NCBI RefSeq assembly: GCF_018861125.1 | Contig: NZ_JAHKQN010000030.1 | Coordinates: 1-37,797, forward strand | Source of the DNA: Cellulophaga baltica | Lineage (GTDB): Bacteria; Bacteroidota; Bacteroidia; Flavobacteriales; Flavobacteriaceae | Direction: 5' to 3' | Length of the DNA stretch: 37,797 nucleotides | In this document: positions 1 to 6,857 of the stretch, piece after piece | How positions within the stretch are numbered: the first letter of the stretch is position 1 | Layout of the letters: every line of letters starts with the position of its first letter | Translations under genes and position numbers: made by a program | Notes under the pieces: model-generated | Told to the model about the DNA's origin: nothing | Database searches by the model: none | What the model saw: only the letters and a program-made list of their open reading frames with translations

Positions 1-175
1 TAAGTTCAAATCTAAAGGATCTGAACGTGATGTAAGTAGTAAAAGAAAGAGGATTACGGGCGTTGTCGAAGTCTAAAGCTTCACCGTATAAAGTAACCTT
101 AATTCTCTCTTTTGTTCTTTCTGATTTATAACTAAATTTAATAGAAATCAAACTTAAGCGGTGTAAAAATAATTG
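1..175 (-). other. Open reading frame running off the left edge, unassigned
   Basis: One minus-strand frame is open from 175 to position 1 and leaves the window. It has no ATG inside the window, and a stop lies just upstream (176-178). The translation has balanced amino acid use and includes KVTLYGEALDFDN and TTYITFRSFRFEL. I do not recognise a family. It may be a gene fragment whose 5' part was lost where the folded spacer (158-275) begins, or an open frame inside a non-coding repeat. Confidence 0.2.
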
Positions 176-275
176 CTAGTGCAAGCCTACTTACGAAAAT
201 CCTCGCGAATTTTCTATTCGGTTTGTATTTGCTAAATTAGGTGCTTAAACCACGCAACTAATCTTATACAAACAG
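158..275 (+). repeat. Folded inter-cassette spacer S0 (118-nt class)
   Basis: This is the left-most member of the spacer family found again at 30383, 32103, 36212 and 37598. The left arm (161-176) and right arm (254-269) form a 16-bp imperfect inverted repeat. An internal hairpin lies at 195-214 (GAAAATCC, TCGC, GAATTTTC). The block TTGCTAAATTAGGTGCTTAA is shared with the spacer at 30383. Six bases separate the right arm from the start of the next cassette, as in the complete spacers. Unlike them, no CAAC cassette end precedes the left arm, so the upstream neighbour is missing or degraded. Confidence 0.7.
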
Positions 276-830
276 GTTACCTGCAAGCTGAAAATCGAAA
301 CTATGAAAAAACATTTAGTTATAATTATTATTTTGATTTCATTCAAAAGTTTTGCTTGTGACTGTGTGATAAAAAGACTTTCCGATTGGCAGAAATCTGA
401 ATTGGAAAATTCTGAATGTATTTTTATTGGAGAAGTAATTGAAGTGAACGAAGCCGACTTGACATTTAAAATAAAAGTAACGGAATCATTAGATGGTGGA
501 GACTCAATCGGAAATGTTTATGTTGGAAAAAATTGGAAATATTGCAGTCCATATGTTGAGAAAAATGGAAAGTGGATTGTATATGGAAATATGGAAGACG
601 GATTTTTACGGCTGAATATGTGTGGAATAAGTAGGAGTTTTGACTATCCAATAGTTAATCCTCTTCCGCCTTCACCTGAACTGTACGAAAAGAAAATAAC
701 TGAAAAAGAAAAAAAGAAACTGATTGAAAAATTACGTGCTGAAAATATGAAAATCGCTTTGTCTGACTTGGAATTAGAAATAATAGCTTTGAGAAAAAAA
801 AGAGATGATGAATAAAAGCCTGCAGGTAAC
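276..830 (+). mobile_element. Isolated gene cassette A with private terminal inverted repeats
   Basis: The segment starts GTTACCTGCA (276-285) and ends TGCAGGTAAC (821-830), a perfect 10-bp inverted repeat. Position 11 is A (286) and the base before the end repeat is C (820). GCT (287-289) then pairs with AGC (817-819). The same layout, with different private bases, bounds the four cassettes after 29768. The core here is GTTA rather than GTTG. It carries one gene (303-815), has a spacer upstream and none downstream. That it moves as a unit is inferred from topology only. Confidence 0.6.
303..815 (+). CDS. Secreted NTR/TIMP-like cysteine protein
   Basis: The product has 170 residues. A short signal peptide (about 1-18) ends at Ala18, so the mature protein would begin CDC (Cys19, Cys21). 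This is followed by Cys39 and a strand reading IFIGEVIEV, then Cys residues in KYCSPY and LNMCG. An N-terminal C-x-C followed by an 'FIGEV' strand is the usual look of bacterial NTR (netrin/TIMP-like OB-fold) secreted proteins, which are thought to be extracytoplasmic binding or inhibitor modules. The last 45 residues are charged and probably helical. The start codon lies 27 bases inside the cassette and the stop 5 bases before the end repeat, so the gene fills the cassette. The family call is moderate; the ligand is unknown. Confidence 0.6.
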   Translation: MKKHLVIIIILISFKSFACDCVIKRLSDWQKSELENSECIFIGEVIEVNEADLTFKIKVTESLDGGDSIGNVYVGKNWKYCSPYVEKNGKWIVYGNMEDGFLRLNMCGISRSFDYPIVNPLPPSPELYEKKITEKEKKKLIEKLRAENMKIALSDLELEIIALRKKRDDE

Positions 831-889
831 AAAGAACTGAGGTAAAAAACAAACAAAATCTTCATTAAATTTAGATACTATTATTCTAG

Positions 890-927
890 GCTCATAGATT
901 CAAAAACAGATTCTTTGAGCTTTTTTA
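890..927 (+). terminator. Rho-independent terminator
   Basis: GCTCATAGATTC (890-901) pairs with GATTCTTTGAGC (909-920) with two mismatches over a 7-nt loop, followed by a run of T. It reads on the + strand, about 75 bp downstream of the stop of the NTR-like gene. Confidence 0.55.
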
Positions 928-944
928 TTGTATTAAATTTCTAT

Positions 945-1073
945 TTATCTAGGCAATATAGAAACGTAAGTTTCATCATACGGCCTTTTAGATTTTGCAA
1001 TAGCAAAGCATTGTTTTAAAAGTTTATTCTCATATTTAAAATTTTCATCAATATTTACAATAGCGGTATATTC
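945..1073 (-). pseudogene. Probable 3' remnant of a lost gene
   Basis: A minus-strand frame of 42 codons ends in TAA at 945-947. It reads like a natural protein tail: EYTAIVNIDENFKYE at its start, CFAIAKSKRPYDETYVS near its end. An in-frame stop (1074-1076) directly precedes it and there is no ATG. The simplest reading is the decayed C-terminus of a gene disrupted near the cassette A integration point. The family is not recognised. Confidence 0.35.
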
Positions 1074-1076
1074 TTA

Positions 1077-1350
1077 AATAAACTAGCGTGCTAGATAGAT
1101 TTAATTGAGGAGTTACTTGTTTAATCATTAATTATCCTTCTTTTTGAAAGTATTTTAAGCAACTATACGACAATCAATTCTGAGTTTTCTGTAGATAAAT
1201 TATCTGTTTTTTTTAATTTTAGATCTTTGTAAAGTGTAATTATCTTTAAAATATTTAAAATAAAGTAATATATTCTGATTTTATATCTATTTAAAAATTA
1301 TTAATCTTTTATTTTGATATTTGTAAGGTAAAAAAACTAAATATCATCAA
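1077..1350. promoter_or_regulatory. Upstream region of mesX with a 13-bp palindrome
   Basis: This AT-rich stretch precedes mesX. It contains the perfect palindrome AGATAAATTATCT (1193-1205), about 145 bp before the start codon, possibly an operator. I see no recognisable SAM riboswitch and no clean TAnnTTTG box. Confidence 0.3.
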
Positions 1351-2388
1351 ATGAAATCGATTGTATTAGAAAGTTCTAAAAAAGGTAAGGTTGAAAACAC
1401 TACTAGTAAAATTAAGAACGATTTTTCATTCATATTAGATAGAAATTTTTTCAATGAAAACTATGTTCCGTCTAGTAGTACACGAGCAACAACCAACTTT
1501 GCTAACTTAGCAAGAGGAGAAAATCGTCAAGAAAACTTACGCAATACTATTAATATGATTAACAATCGTTTCAATAGTATGGCGAAATGGGATAACGCTA
1601 ATAACGATAGGTATTCAGTTGAATTAGAAATAGTTTCTGTTGCTGTAGATATTGATGGTAGTGGTAAAACATTTCCATCTATTGAGGTTCTAAAAACATA
1701 TGTTGTTGATCATAAAACAAGTAAACGTATTGAAGGTATAGTCGGTAATAATTTATCGTCGTATATCCGTGATTATGATTTTAGCATATTGCTTTCAGAA
1801 CATAATAAAGGAGATAAAAACTTTGAGCTTCCTGATAATTTTGGTGAGTTACACGGAAATATATTTAAGTCTTTTGTCAATTCTGATACTTATAAAAATA
1901 ACTTTAGTAAGTCACCTGTTATATGCCTGAGCGTATCAAGCAATAAAACATATCATCGTACAACAAACCATCATCCAATATTAGGTTTTGAATACCAAAC
2001 CGATACCTCTTCTTTAACGGAAGAATACTTTAAAAAAATGGGATTGAAGGTTCGTTATTTTATACCGCCAAATAGCGTTGCACCTTTGGCTTTTTATTTT
2101 TTTGGAGACCTATTGGCTGATTATACAAACCTTGAACTAATAAGTACAATTAGTACTATGGAAACGTTTCAAAAGATTTATAGACCTGAAATTTACAATG
2201 CTAATGCTACGGCAGGAGAGTGCTATAATGCTAGTTTAAATAACCAAGACTATTCTTTAACAAAAATTATATACGACCGTGAAGAGCGAACTAGTTTAGG
2301 TATTGAGCAAGGTAAATTTACGGAAGAGCATTTTATAAAGCCAAACAAAAGTTTGTTAGAACAATGGTCTAATAACTTCAGCCTTTAA
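1351..2388 (+). CDS. mesX: MesX (DUF1852 family), partner of core methionine synthase
   Basis: The product has 345 residues, typical for DUF1852, with no signal peptide. The SYIRDYDFS block, HHPILGFEY block and the N-terminal FSFILDRNFF stretch match my recollection of this family. Known background: in other bacteria MesX is required with MesD for a methionine synthase that needs oxygen and does not use the folate-binding module of MetE. The gene is 29 bp upstream of mesD on the same strand, so the two are almost certainly co-transcribed. The start is the first ATG after a long AT-rich leader. The exact chemistry of MesX is not settled, to my knowledge; an oxygenase-like role has been suggested. 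Confidence 0.82.
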   Translation: MKSIVLESSKKGKVENTTSKIKNDFSFILDRNFFNENYVPSSSTRATTNFANLARGENRQENLRNTINMINNRFNSMAKWDNANNDRYSVELEIVSVAVDIDGSGKTFPSIEVLKTYVVDHKTSKRIEGIVGNNLSSYIRDYDFSILLSEHNKGDKNFELPDNFGELHGNIFKSFVNSDTYKNNFSKSPVICLSVSSNKTYHRTTNHHPILGFEYQTDTSSLTEEYFKKMGLKVRYFIPPNSVAPLAFYFFGDLLADYTNLELISTISTMETFQKIYRPEIYNANATAGECYNASLNNQDYSLTKIIYDREERTSLGIEQGKFTEEHFIKPNKSLLEQWSNNFSL

Positions 2389-2417
2389 TTAATACATCAC
2401 TTTTTTATTATATTGTT

Positions 2418-3446
2418 ATGAAAAAATTATTACCAACTTCAACTGTTGGAAGTTTACCGAAACCTGCTTGGCTTGCGCCACCCGAAAAATTATGGTCACC
2501 ATGGAAATTAGAAGGGAATCACCTAAAGGAAGGAAAACAAGATGCTTTGCTTGTTTCATTACAAGAACAACAATTAGCAGGAATTGATATTATTAGTGAT
2601 GGTGAGCAAACACGTCAACATTTTGTAACGACTTTTATCGAGCATTTAAATGGTGTAGATTTTAAAAATCGTAAAACGGTAAAAATTCGTGACCGTTATG
2701 AAGCAAGTGTTCCAGTTGTTGTTGATGAAATTGCACGTCAAAAATCAGTTTTTGTTGATGATGCTAAATTTTTACGCAAGCAGACTAATAAACCCATTAA
2801 ATGGGCATTGCCAGGACCAATGACCATGGTAGATACTTTATATGATAATCACTATAAAAGCCGAGAGAAATTGGCTTGGGAATTTGCGAAAGTACTCAAC
2901 GAAGAAGCAAGAGAACTCCATGATGCAGGTATAGATATAATCCAGTTTGATGAGCCGGCATTTAATGTGTTTTTTAACGAGGTGAACGATTGGGGTATGG
3001 TTGCTATGGAAAGAGCTGTTGAAGGTTTAAATTGCGAAACTGCAATACATATTTGTTATGGTTATGGAATAAAAGCCAATAATGATTGGAAAAAAACATT
3101 AGGTTCAGAATGGCGTCAATACGAAGAAATTTTTCCAAAAATTCAGAAATCAAATATTGATGTGGTGTCCTTAGAATGTCATAATTCACATGTACCTTAT
3201 GATTTAATTGAACTTGTTCGTGGTAAAAAAGTAATGGTCGGTGCAATTGATGTGTCAACTAACACCATTGAAACACCTGAAGAAGTAGCGGCTACTTTAC
3301 GCAAAGCTTTAGAGTTTGTAGCTATTGAAAATCTATACCCTTCTACGAATTGTGGTATGGCTCCGTTATCGCGAAATATTGCAAAAGCCAAATTGAATGC
3401 TTTAAGCGCTGGTACAAAAATTATACGTGATGAATTTGCGATTTAA
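2418..3446 (+). CDS. mesD: Core methionine synthase MesD (MetE C-terminal-like)
   Basis: The product has 342 residues, about the size of the catalytic half of cobalamin-independent MetE (whole MetE is about 750). It starts with STVGSLPKP, the MetE barrel signature. Zinc ligands expected from MetE are visible: His211 and Cys213 (HICYGYG), Glu243 (SLEC) and Cys312 (TNCGMAPLS). FDEPAF near 178-182 is the usual substrate-site acid. The folate-binding N-terminal half is absent, so the methyl donor is not expected to be polyglutamyl methyl-folate. Adjacency to the DUF1852 gene identifies the MesD subtype. It makes methionine from homocysteine in the cytoplasm. The operon ends in a strong terminator. 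Confidence 0.85.
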   Translation: MKKLLPTSTVGSLPKPAWLAPPEKLWSPWKLEGNHLKEGKQDALLVSLQEQQLAGIDIISDGEQTRQHFVTTFIEHLNGVDFKNRKTVKIRDRYEASVPVVVDEIARQKSVFVDDAKFLRKQTNKPIKWALPGPMTMVDTLYDNHYKSREKLAWEFAKVLNEEARELHDAGIDIIQFDEPAFNVFFNEVNDWGMVAMERAVEGLNCETAIHICYGYGIKANNDWKKTLGSEWRQYEEIFPKIQKSNIDVVSLECHNSHVPYDLIELVRGKKVMVGAIDVSTNTIETPEEVAATLRKALEFVAIENLYPSTNCGMAPLSRNIAKAKLNALSAGTKIIRDEFAI

Positions 3447-3470
3447 AAATTTATAAATTCATAAAATTAT

Positions 3471-3513
3471 AAAAAACAAACAACTGGTATTTAAGGCAGT
3501 TGTTTGTTTTTTT
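3471..3513 (+). terminator. Strong terminator after mesXD
   Basis: AAAAAACAAACAACTG (3471-3486) pairs perfectly with CAGTTGTTTGTTTTTT (from 3497) across a 10-nt loop. The right arm merges into a T run. It lies 25 bp after the mesD stop. Confidence 0.85.
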
Positions 3514-3912
3514 AAGAAGTTGTGCGAATAAGAACTTTTTTCTTCATTCAGTTATAGCTATAATTAATACGAATAAAATTGAAATCGAAAGAAATTAATT
3601 GGGTTTATATTTTTTAGTAAAGTTCACTTGAGTTTTTACAACTAAATAATTGTGGAATAAATAGAGTTTTTAATTATTCAATTGTAAACCTTTCTGCTCT
3701 TTCACCTAAAGTATGTGAAGAGAATACAACCAAAAGAACGTATAACGATAAATAAAAAAATTTTGTTTTAAAATATGGAAACCGCCTTTCTAACTTGTAG
3801 TTTAAAACTAATTGCTTTGCGAAAAAATAACGATAACTAATATTTTTTATTAAAATAACTACTAATACAGTTGATTAAATTACTCAAATAAGTTGTGAGC
3901 TTTTTATGAAAA
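3514..3912. other. Non-coding AT-rich gap, nothing recognised
   Basis: About 400 bp between the mesD terminator and the tetR operator. I see no convincing reading frame, RNA or repeat. Confidence 0.4.
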
Positions 3913-3916
3913 AAAG

Positions 3917-3930
3917 ACAGACCTGTCTGT
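3917..3930. promoter_or_regulatory. TetR operator 1 (autoregulatory)
   Basis: ACAGACCTGTCTGT has 6-bp arms around a 2-bp centre. It lies 17 bp upstream of the TAnnTTTG box of tetR, where it would cover the -33 region. A nearly identical palindrome lies in front of the next gene (4539-4560), and the core AGAC-NN-GTCT resembles NemR-like TetR operators. Confidence 0.7.
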
Positions 3931-3946
3931 TTTTAAAAATATTTTA

Positions 3947-3954
3947 TATATTTG
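3947..3954 (+). promoter_or_regulatory. -7 box of tetR promoter
   Basis: TATATTTG matches the Bacteroidota consensus TAnnTTTG exactly. It ends only 4 bp before the tetR ATG, so transcription would begin at or next to the start codon and the mRNA may be leaderless. Confidence 0.6.
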
Positions 3955-3958
3955 CAGT

Positions 3959-4522
3959 ATGAAACATAGTGAAGTAAAAAATAAAATCACTGAAACAGCT
4001 TCATTTTTATTTTATAAGAATGGGTACAATTCTACGGGTATAAACCAAATTATTGCTGAAGCTGGCATTGCTAAGGCTACGCTTTATAGTCATTTCAAAT
4101 CTAAAGAAGAGATTTGTTTAGCCTATCTTCAATTTAAGAATATCAATTTTCTTGAAGATTTTGAAAAATTTACCACATCAAAACCAAAAGGAAAACAGCA
4201 GATATTAGCCATATTTGATTTCCTTCACCTTTTTTATCAAGACAAAGATTTTAATGGGTGTTGGTGCATTAAAACGGTTTCAGAAATACCAAAAGATAAT
4301 GAGATTATTAGAAATGAAATTCAGTCTCAAAAAAACAACTTCATAGCACTCATAACTAAGCTTATTACTAATAATCTTGAAGACGTAAAACATGAGCAAA
4401 TAAGTTCACTTGCTAGACAAATCTATTTACTATACGAGAGTGCGGTGGGCGAAAGTCACTTGCATCAAGAAGATTGGCCTATTATAGAGTCTAAAAATTT
4501 ATGTGAAAAAATAATAAACTAA
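3959..4522 (+). CDS. TetR/AcrR family transcriptional regulator
   Basis: The product has 187 residues with a classic TetR N-terminus: helix 1 around 9-22 and a helix-turn-helix around 28-47 (INQIIAEAGIAKATLYSHF), followed by KSKEEI. The C-terminal part (about 70-187) is the helical ligand and dimer domain and resembles YxaF/LmrA-type repressors. GCWCIKT puts two cysteines in the ligand domain, but no redox role can be claimed from that. Palindromes 3917-3930 and 4539-4560 lie before this gene and before the cupin gene. It probably represses itself and the cupin-SDR pair. The ligand is unknown; neighbouring oxidoreductase and hydrolases suggest a small reactive organic compound. Confidence 0.85.
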   Translation: MKHSEVKNKITETASFLFYKNGYNSTGINQIIAEAGIAKATLYSHFKSKEEICLAYLQFKNINFLEDFEKFTTSKPKGKQQILAIFDFLHLFYQDKDFNGCWCIKTVSEIPKDNEIIRNEIQSQKNNFIALITKLITNNLEDVKHEQISSLARQIYLLYESAVGESHLHQEDWPIIESKNLCEKIIN

Positions 4523-4538
4523 AAAAATTTAAACAAAC

Positions 4539-4560
4539 AAAGACAGACTTGTCTGTCTTT
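4539..4560. promoter_or_regulatory. TetR operator 2
   Basis: AAAGACAGAC and GTCTGTCTTT are perfect 10-bp arms separated by TT. This is a stronger version of the palindrome at 3917. It ends 15 bp before the cupin start codon, so repressor binding here would block the cupin-SDR transcript. Confidence 0.72.
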
Positions 4561-4575
4561 AAATAATATTTTCCT

Positions 4576-5019
4576 ATGAAAAAAAACAACACTTCAAGCG
4601 ATTACTCAAAACTAGAATTAGGTGAATTCTCAAATTTGACTGAAAATGTATTTCAGCCAAGTCCTGATTTTAAATTAGAAGGTAAAAAGTTTGTAAAAGA
4701 TGAACTCGGATTAACGAGCTCCGAAATATCGTTTAATACTATGGTGCCGAACACGGCCATTCCGCTACTTCATAAACACAAAGAGAACGAAGAAATATAT
4801 ATTGCTGTTAAGGGCAAAGGGCAATTACTTCTCAATGATAATTACGTAGATATGAAAGAGGGAACAATTGTAAGAGTTGCCACAGATACAGAAAGAGCTA
4901 TTAGAAGTAATTCGGATGCACCTTTCTCTTATATAGTGATACAAGCCAAAGAAAATTCATTCGAAGGAAGCACTGTTTCTGACGGATACTTAATTGAGAA
5001 AAAACCAAATTGGAATTAA
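4576..5019 (+). CDS. Cupin-domain protein
   Basis: The product has 147 residues and a single cupin_2 barrel. Motif 1 gives metal ligands His66 and His68 (HKHKENEE) with a Glu at about 72-73. The second motif is around 100-115. There is no signal peptide, so it is cytoplasmic. Proteins of this size act as small metal-dependent isomerases, dioxygenases or binding proteins; the sequence does not decide. It lies directly behind a TetR operator and 22 bp before the SDR gene, so the two are probably a repressed operon. Confidence 0.75.
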   Translation: MKKNNTSSDYSKLELGEFSNLTENVFQPSPDFKLEGKKFVKDELGLTSSEISFNTMVPNTAIPLLHKHKENEEIYIAVKGKGQLLLNDNYVDMKEGTIVRVATDTERAIRSNSDAPFSYIVIQAKENSFEGSTVSDGYLIEKKPNWN

Positions 5020-5041
5020 ATAATAATTAAATAGAAATAAA

Positions 5042-5788
5042 ATGAAAGAATTTGAAAACAAAGTAGCCTTAGTAATTGGTGGAACAAGTGGAATTGGCAA
5101 CGCAACAACAAATGCGTTATTGGAAGGTGGTGCAACAGTACATGTTGTAGGAAGAAATACGGATAAAATTGCCGATGTACCAAACTTGGTGAAACACACA
5201 GCAAATATCTCTAATACCACAGAAGTGGATGCTTTAATAGCTAAAATAGATGTTTTAGATAACTTAGATTATTTGATAAATGCCTCAGGGATTTTTGGAC
5301 CTAAACCTTTTTTAGATCATACCATGGAAGATTATAATTCATACCAAGATTTAAATAGAGGGTTCTTTTTTATCACTCAAAGTGCTGCTAAAAAAATGAA
5401 AGCTACACAAGGTGGGTCGATTGTAAACGTAGGTTCTATGTGGGCAAAACAAGCTGTAAAAGCAACACCGTCTTCTGCATATTCTATGCAAAAAGCAGGT
5501 TTACATTCATTAACTCAACATTTAGCTATGGAATTAGCAGACGATAACATTCGTGTAAATGCGGTATCTCCAGCACTAGTAAACACACCTGTTTATCATG
5601 GTGTTTTTGGTGGAGAAGCAGAAGCTAAAGAAGCGTTAGTTGGCTTTAACGGTTTTCATCCAATAGGTCGTTTTGGTGAATCGGATGATATAGCTAATAG
5701 TATCGTCTTCTTATTATCAGACAAAGCGGCTTGGGTAACAGGTGCTATTTGGGATACTGATGGTGGTGTTATGGCTGGTAGAAATTAA
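5042..5788 (+). CDS. Short-chain dehydrogenase/reductase (SDR)
   Basis: The product has 248 residues, the standard classical SDR length. The nucleotide-binding GGTSGIG is at 13-19, the NASG motif at 80-83, the catalytic Ser at 132 (NVGSMWA) and Tyr147/Lys151 (YSMQK). The C-terminal [16 protein letters not shown] is typical. R38 after the second strand (VVGRN) hints at an NADP preference. It reduces or oxidises an unknown carbonyl or alcohol in the cytoplasm. It is the last gene of the TetR-controlled pair and is followed by a terminator. Confidence 0.88.
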   Translation: MKEFENKVALVIGGTSGIGNATTNALLEGGATVHVVGRNTDKIADVPNLVKHTANISNTTEVDALIAKIDVLDNLDYLINASGIFGPKPFLDHTMEDYNSYQDLNRGFFFITQSAAKKMKATQGGSIVNVGSMWAKQAVKATPSSAYSMQKAGLHSLTQHLAMELADDNIRVNAVSPALVNTPVYHGVFGGEAEAKEALVGFNGFHPIGRFGESDDIANSIVFLLSDKAAWVTGAIWDTDGGVMAGRN

Positions 5789-5807
5789 AAAAATAAAAAT
5801 AATTATG

Positions 5808-5850
5808 AAGCCATAATCGTAACTAATTTAGGTTATGGCTTTTCTTTTTA
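5808..5850 (+). terminator. Terminator after the SDR gene
   Basis: AAGCCATAA (5808-5816) pairs with TTATGGCTT (5833-5841), followed by a T-rich tail. It lies 20 bp after the SDR stop and separates the TetR-controlled pair from the hydrolase pair. Confidence 0.75.
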
Positions 5851-5852
5851 AT

Positions 5853-5877
5853 AAATCTCAAAATTATTTTGAGATTT
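5853..5877. promoter_or_regulatory. 25-bp palindrome upstream of the hydrolase pair
   Basis: AAATCTCAAAA (5853-5863) and TTTTGAGATTT (5867-5877) are perfect 11-bp arms around TTA. The right arm runs into the -7 box at 5877, so the palindrome fills the space between -33 and -7, an operator-like position. It differs from the TetR palindromes. Confidence 0.5.
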
Positions 5878-5884
5878 AAATTTG
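5877..5884 (+). promoter_or_regulatory. -7 box of the hydrolase promoter
   Basis: TAAATTTG fits TAnnTTTG and lies 10 bp before the ATG at 5895, giving a very short leader. Confidence 0.5.
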
Positions 5885-5894
5885 AATTCAAACT

Positions 5895-6848
5895 ATGAAA
5901 AATTTAGTCTTAATTTTAAGTACAGTTTTATTGTTTATATCTTGTAAGGAGGAAGTAGCATTAGAAACAGATCATCTTTCTAAAACAACAACACTAAAAT
6001 ATAAAAACTTAGAAGTCAATGGTATTAATATTGCTTATAGAGAAGCAGGTGATGTAAATGATCCAACCATAGTTTTACTACATGGTTTTCCAGCATCTTC
6101 ATATCAATACAGGAAAGTATTGGCGCAATTATCTAACGAGTTTCATTTAATTGCTCCTGATTATCCTGGTTTTGGAAACAGCGATTTTCCAGATGCTGAA
6201 ACGTTTGCCTATACGTTTGATAATATAGCAACGGTTGTAGATTCATTTTTAGAACAAAAAGAGATTAACTCTTATGCCATTATGATTCAAGATTATGGAG
6301 CTCCTATTGGTTTTAGATTAGCTACAGAACATCCTGAAAGAATTACAGCAATAATAAATCAAAACGGAAATGCTTACGAAGCAGGTTTAGGTGATGCTTG
6401 GGCTGGCATAAGAGCACTTTGGAAACATAGAACAAAAGAAACCGAAGAGGCGCTATTACCTGCTTTTTCGTTAGAAGGTTTAAAATGGCAATACACACAT
6501 GGTGTTAGAGATATAGAAACTGTAGATCCGGATACTTATAATTTAGATTTTTTAAGATTGTCTAGACCAAATGCACATGCTGTAAATTTAGATTTGTTTT
6601 ATGATTATCAGAATAATGTAAAACTATATCCAAAATGGCAACAGTATTTAAGAGATAATCAACCACCATTATTAATAGTTTGGGGTAAAAATGATGCTTT
6701 TTTTCCTGAAAGTGGTGCCGAAGCGTTTAAAAAAGACGTAAAAAACATAGATTACAACATTTATGATACCGGTCATTTTGCTTTAGAAGAAGATGGAGAT
6801 GCTATTATTAAAAACATGAGAGGTTTTATGAGAAACCTGAATAAATAG
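5895..6848 (+). CDS. Lipoprotein alpha/beta hydrolase, dehalogenase-like (copy 1)
   Basis: The product has 317 residues with a lipoprotein signal ending FISC (Cys17), so it is probably tethered in the envelope. The alpha/beta hydrolase core shows the oxyanion motif HGFP (63-66), DYPGFGNSD, an Asp nucleophile at 133 in QDYGAP instead of the serine of esterases, Asp267 (WGKNDAFF) and His294 (TGHFALEE). An Asp nucleophile places it with haloalkane dehalogenases and epoxide hydrolases. Substrate specificity cannot be read from sequence. It is followed 9 bp later by a paralogue with the same architecture, so the pair arose by tandem duplication. Confidence 0.82.
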   Translation: MKNLVLILSTVLLFISCKEEVALETDHLSKTTTLKYKNLEVNGINIAYREAGDVNDPTIVLLHGFPASSYQYRKVLAQLSNEFHLIAPDYPGFGNSDFPDAETFAYTFDNIATVVDSFLEQKEINSYAIMIQDYGAPIGFRLATEHPERITAIINQNGNAYEAGLGDAWAGIRALWKHRTKETEEALLPAFSLEGLKWQYTHGVRDIETVDPDTYNLDFLRLSRPNAHAVNLDLFYDYQNNVKLYPKWQQYLRDNQPPLLIVWGKNDAFFPESGAEAFKKDVKNIDYNIYDTGHFALEEDGDAIIKNMRGFMRNLNK

Positions 6849-6857
6849 ATTAACAGT

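Noticed and set aside
158-275. Spacers as tRNA or other known RNA genes
   Set aside because: The folded shapes show no cloverleaf or anticodon arm, and the stems pair better on the - strand than on the + strand.
1077-1350. SAM riboswitch upstream of mesXD
   Set aside because: The leader is AT-rich and lacks the conserved paired elements of known SAM riboswitches. Only a 13-bp palindrome stands out.
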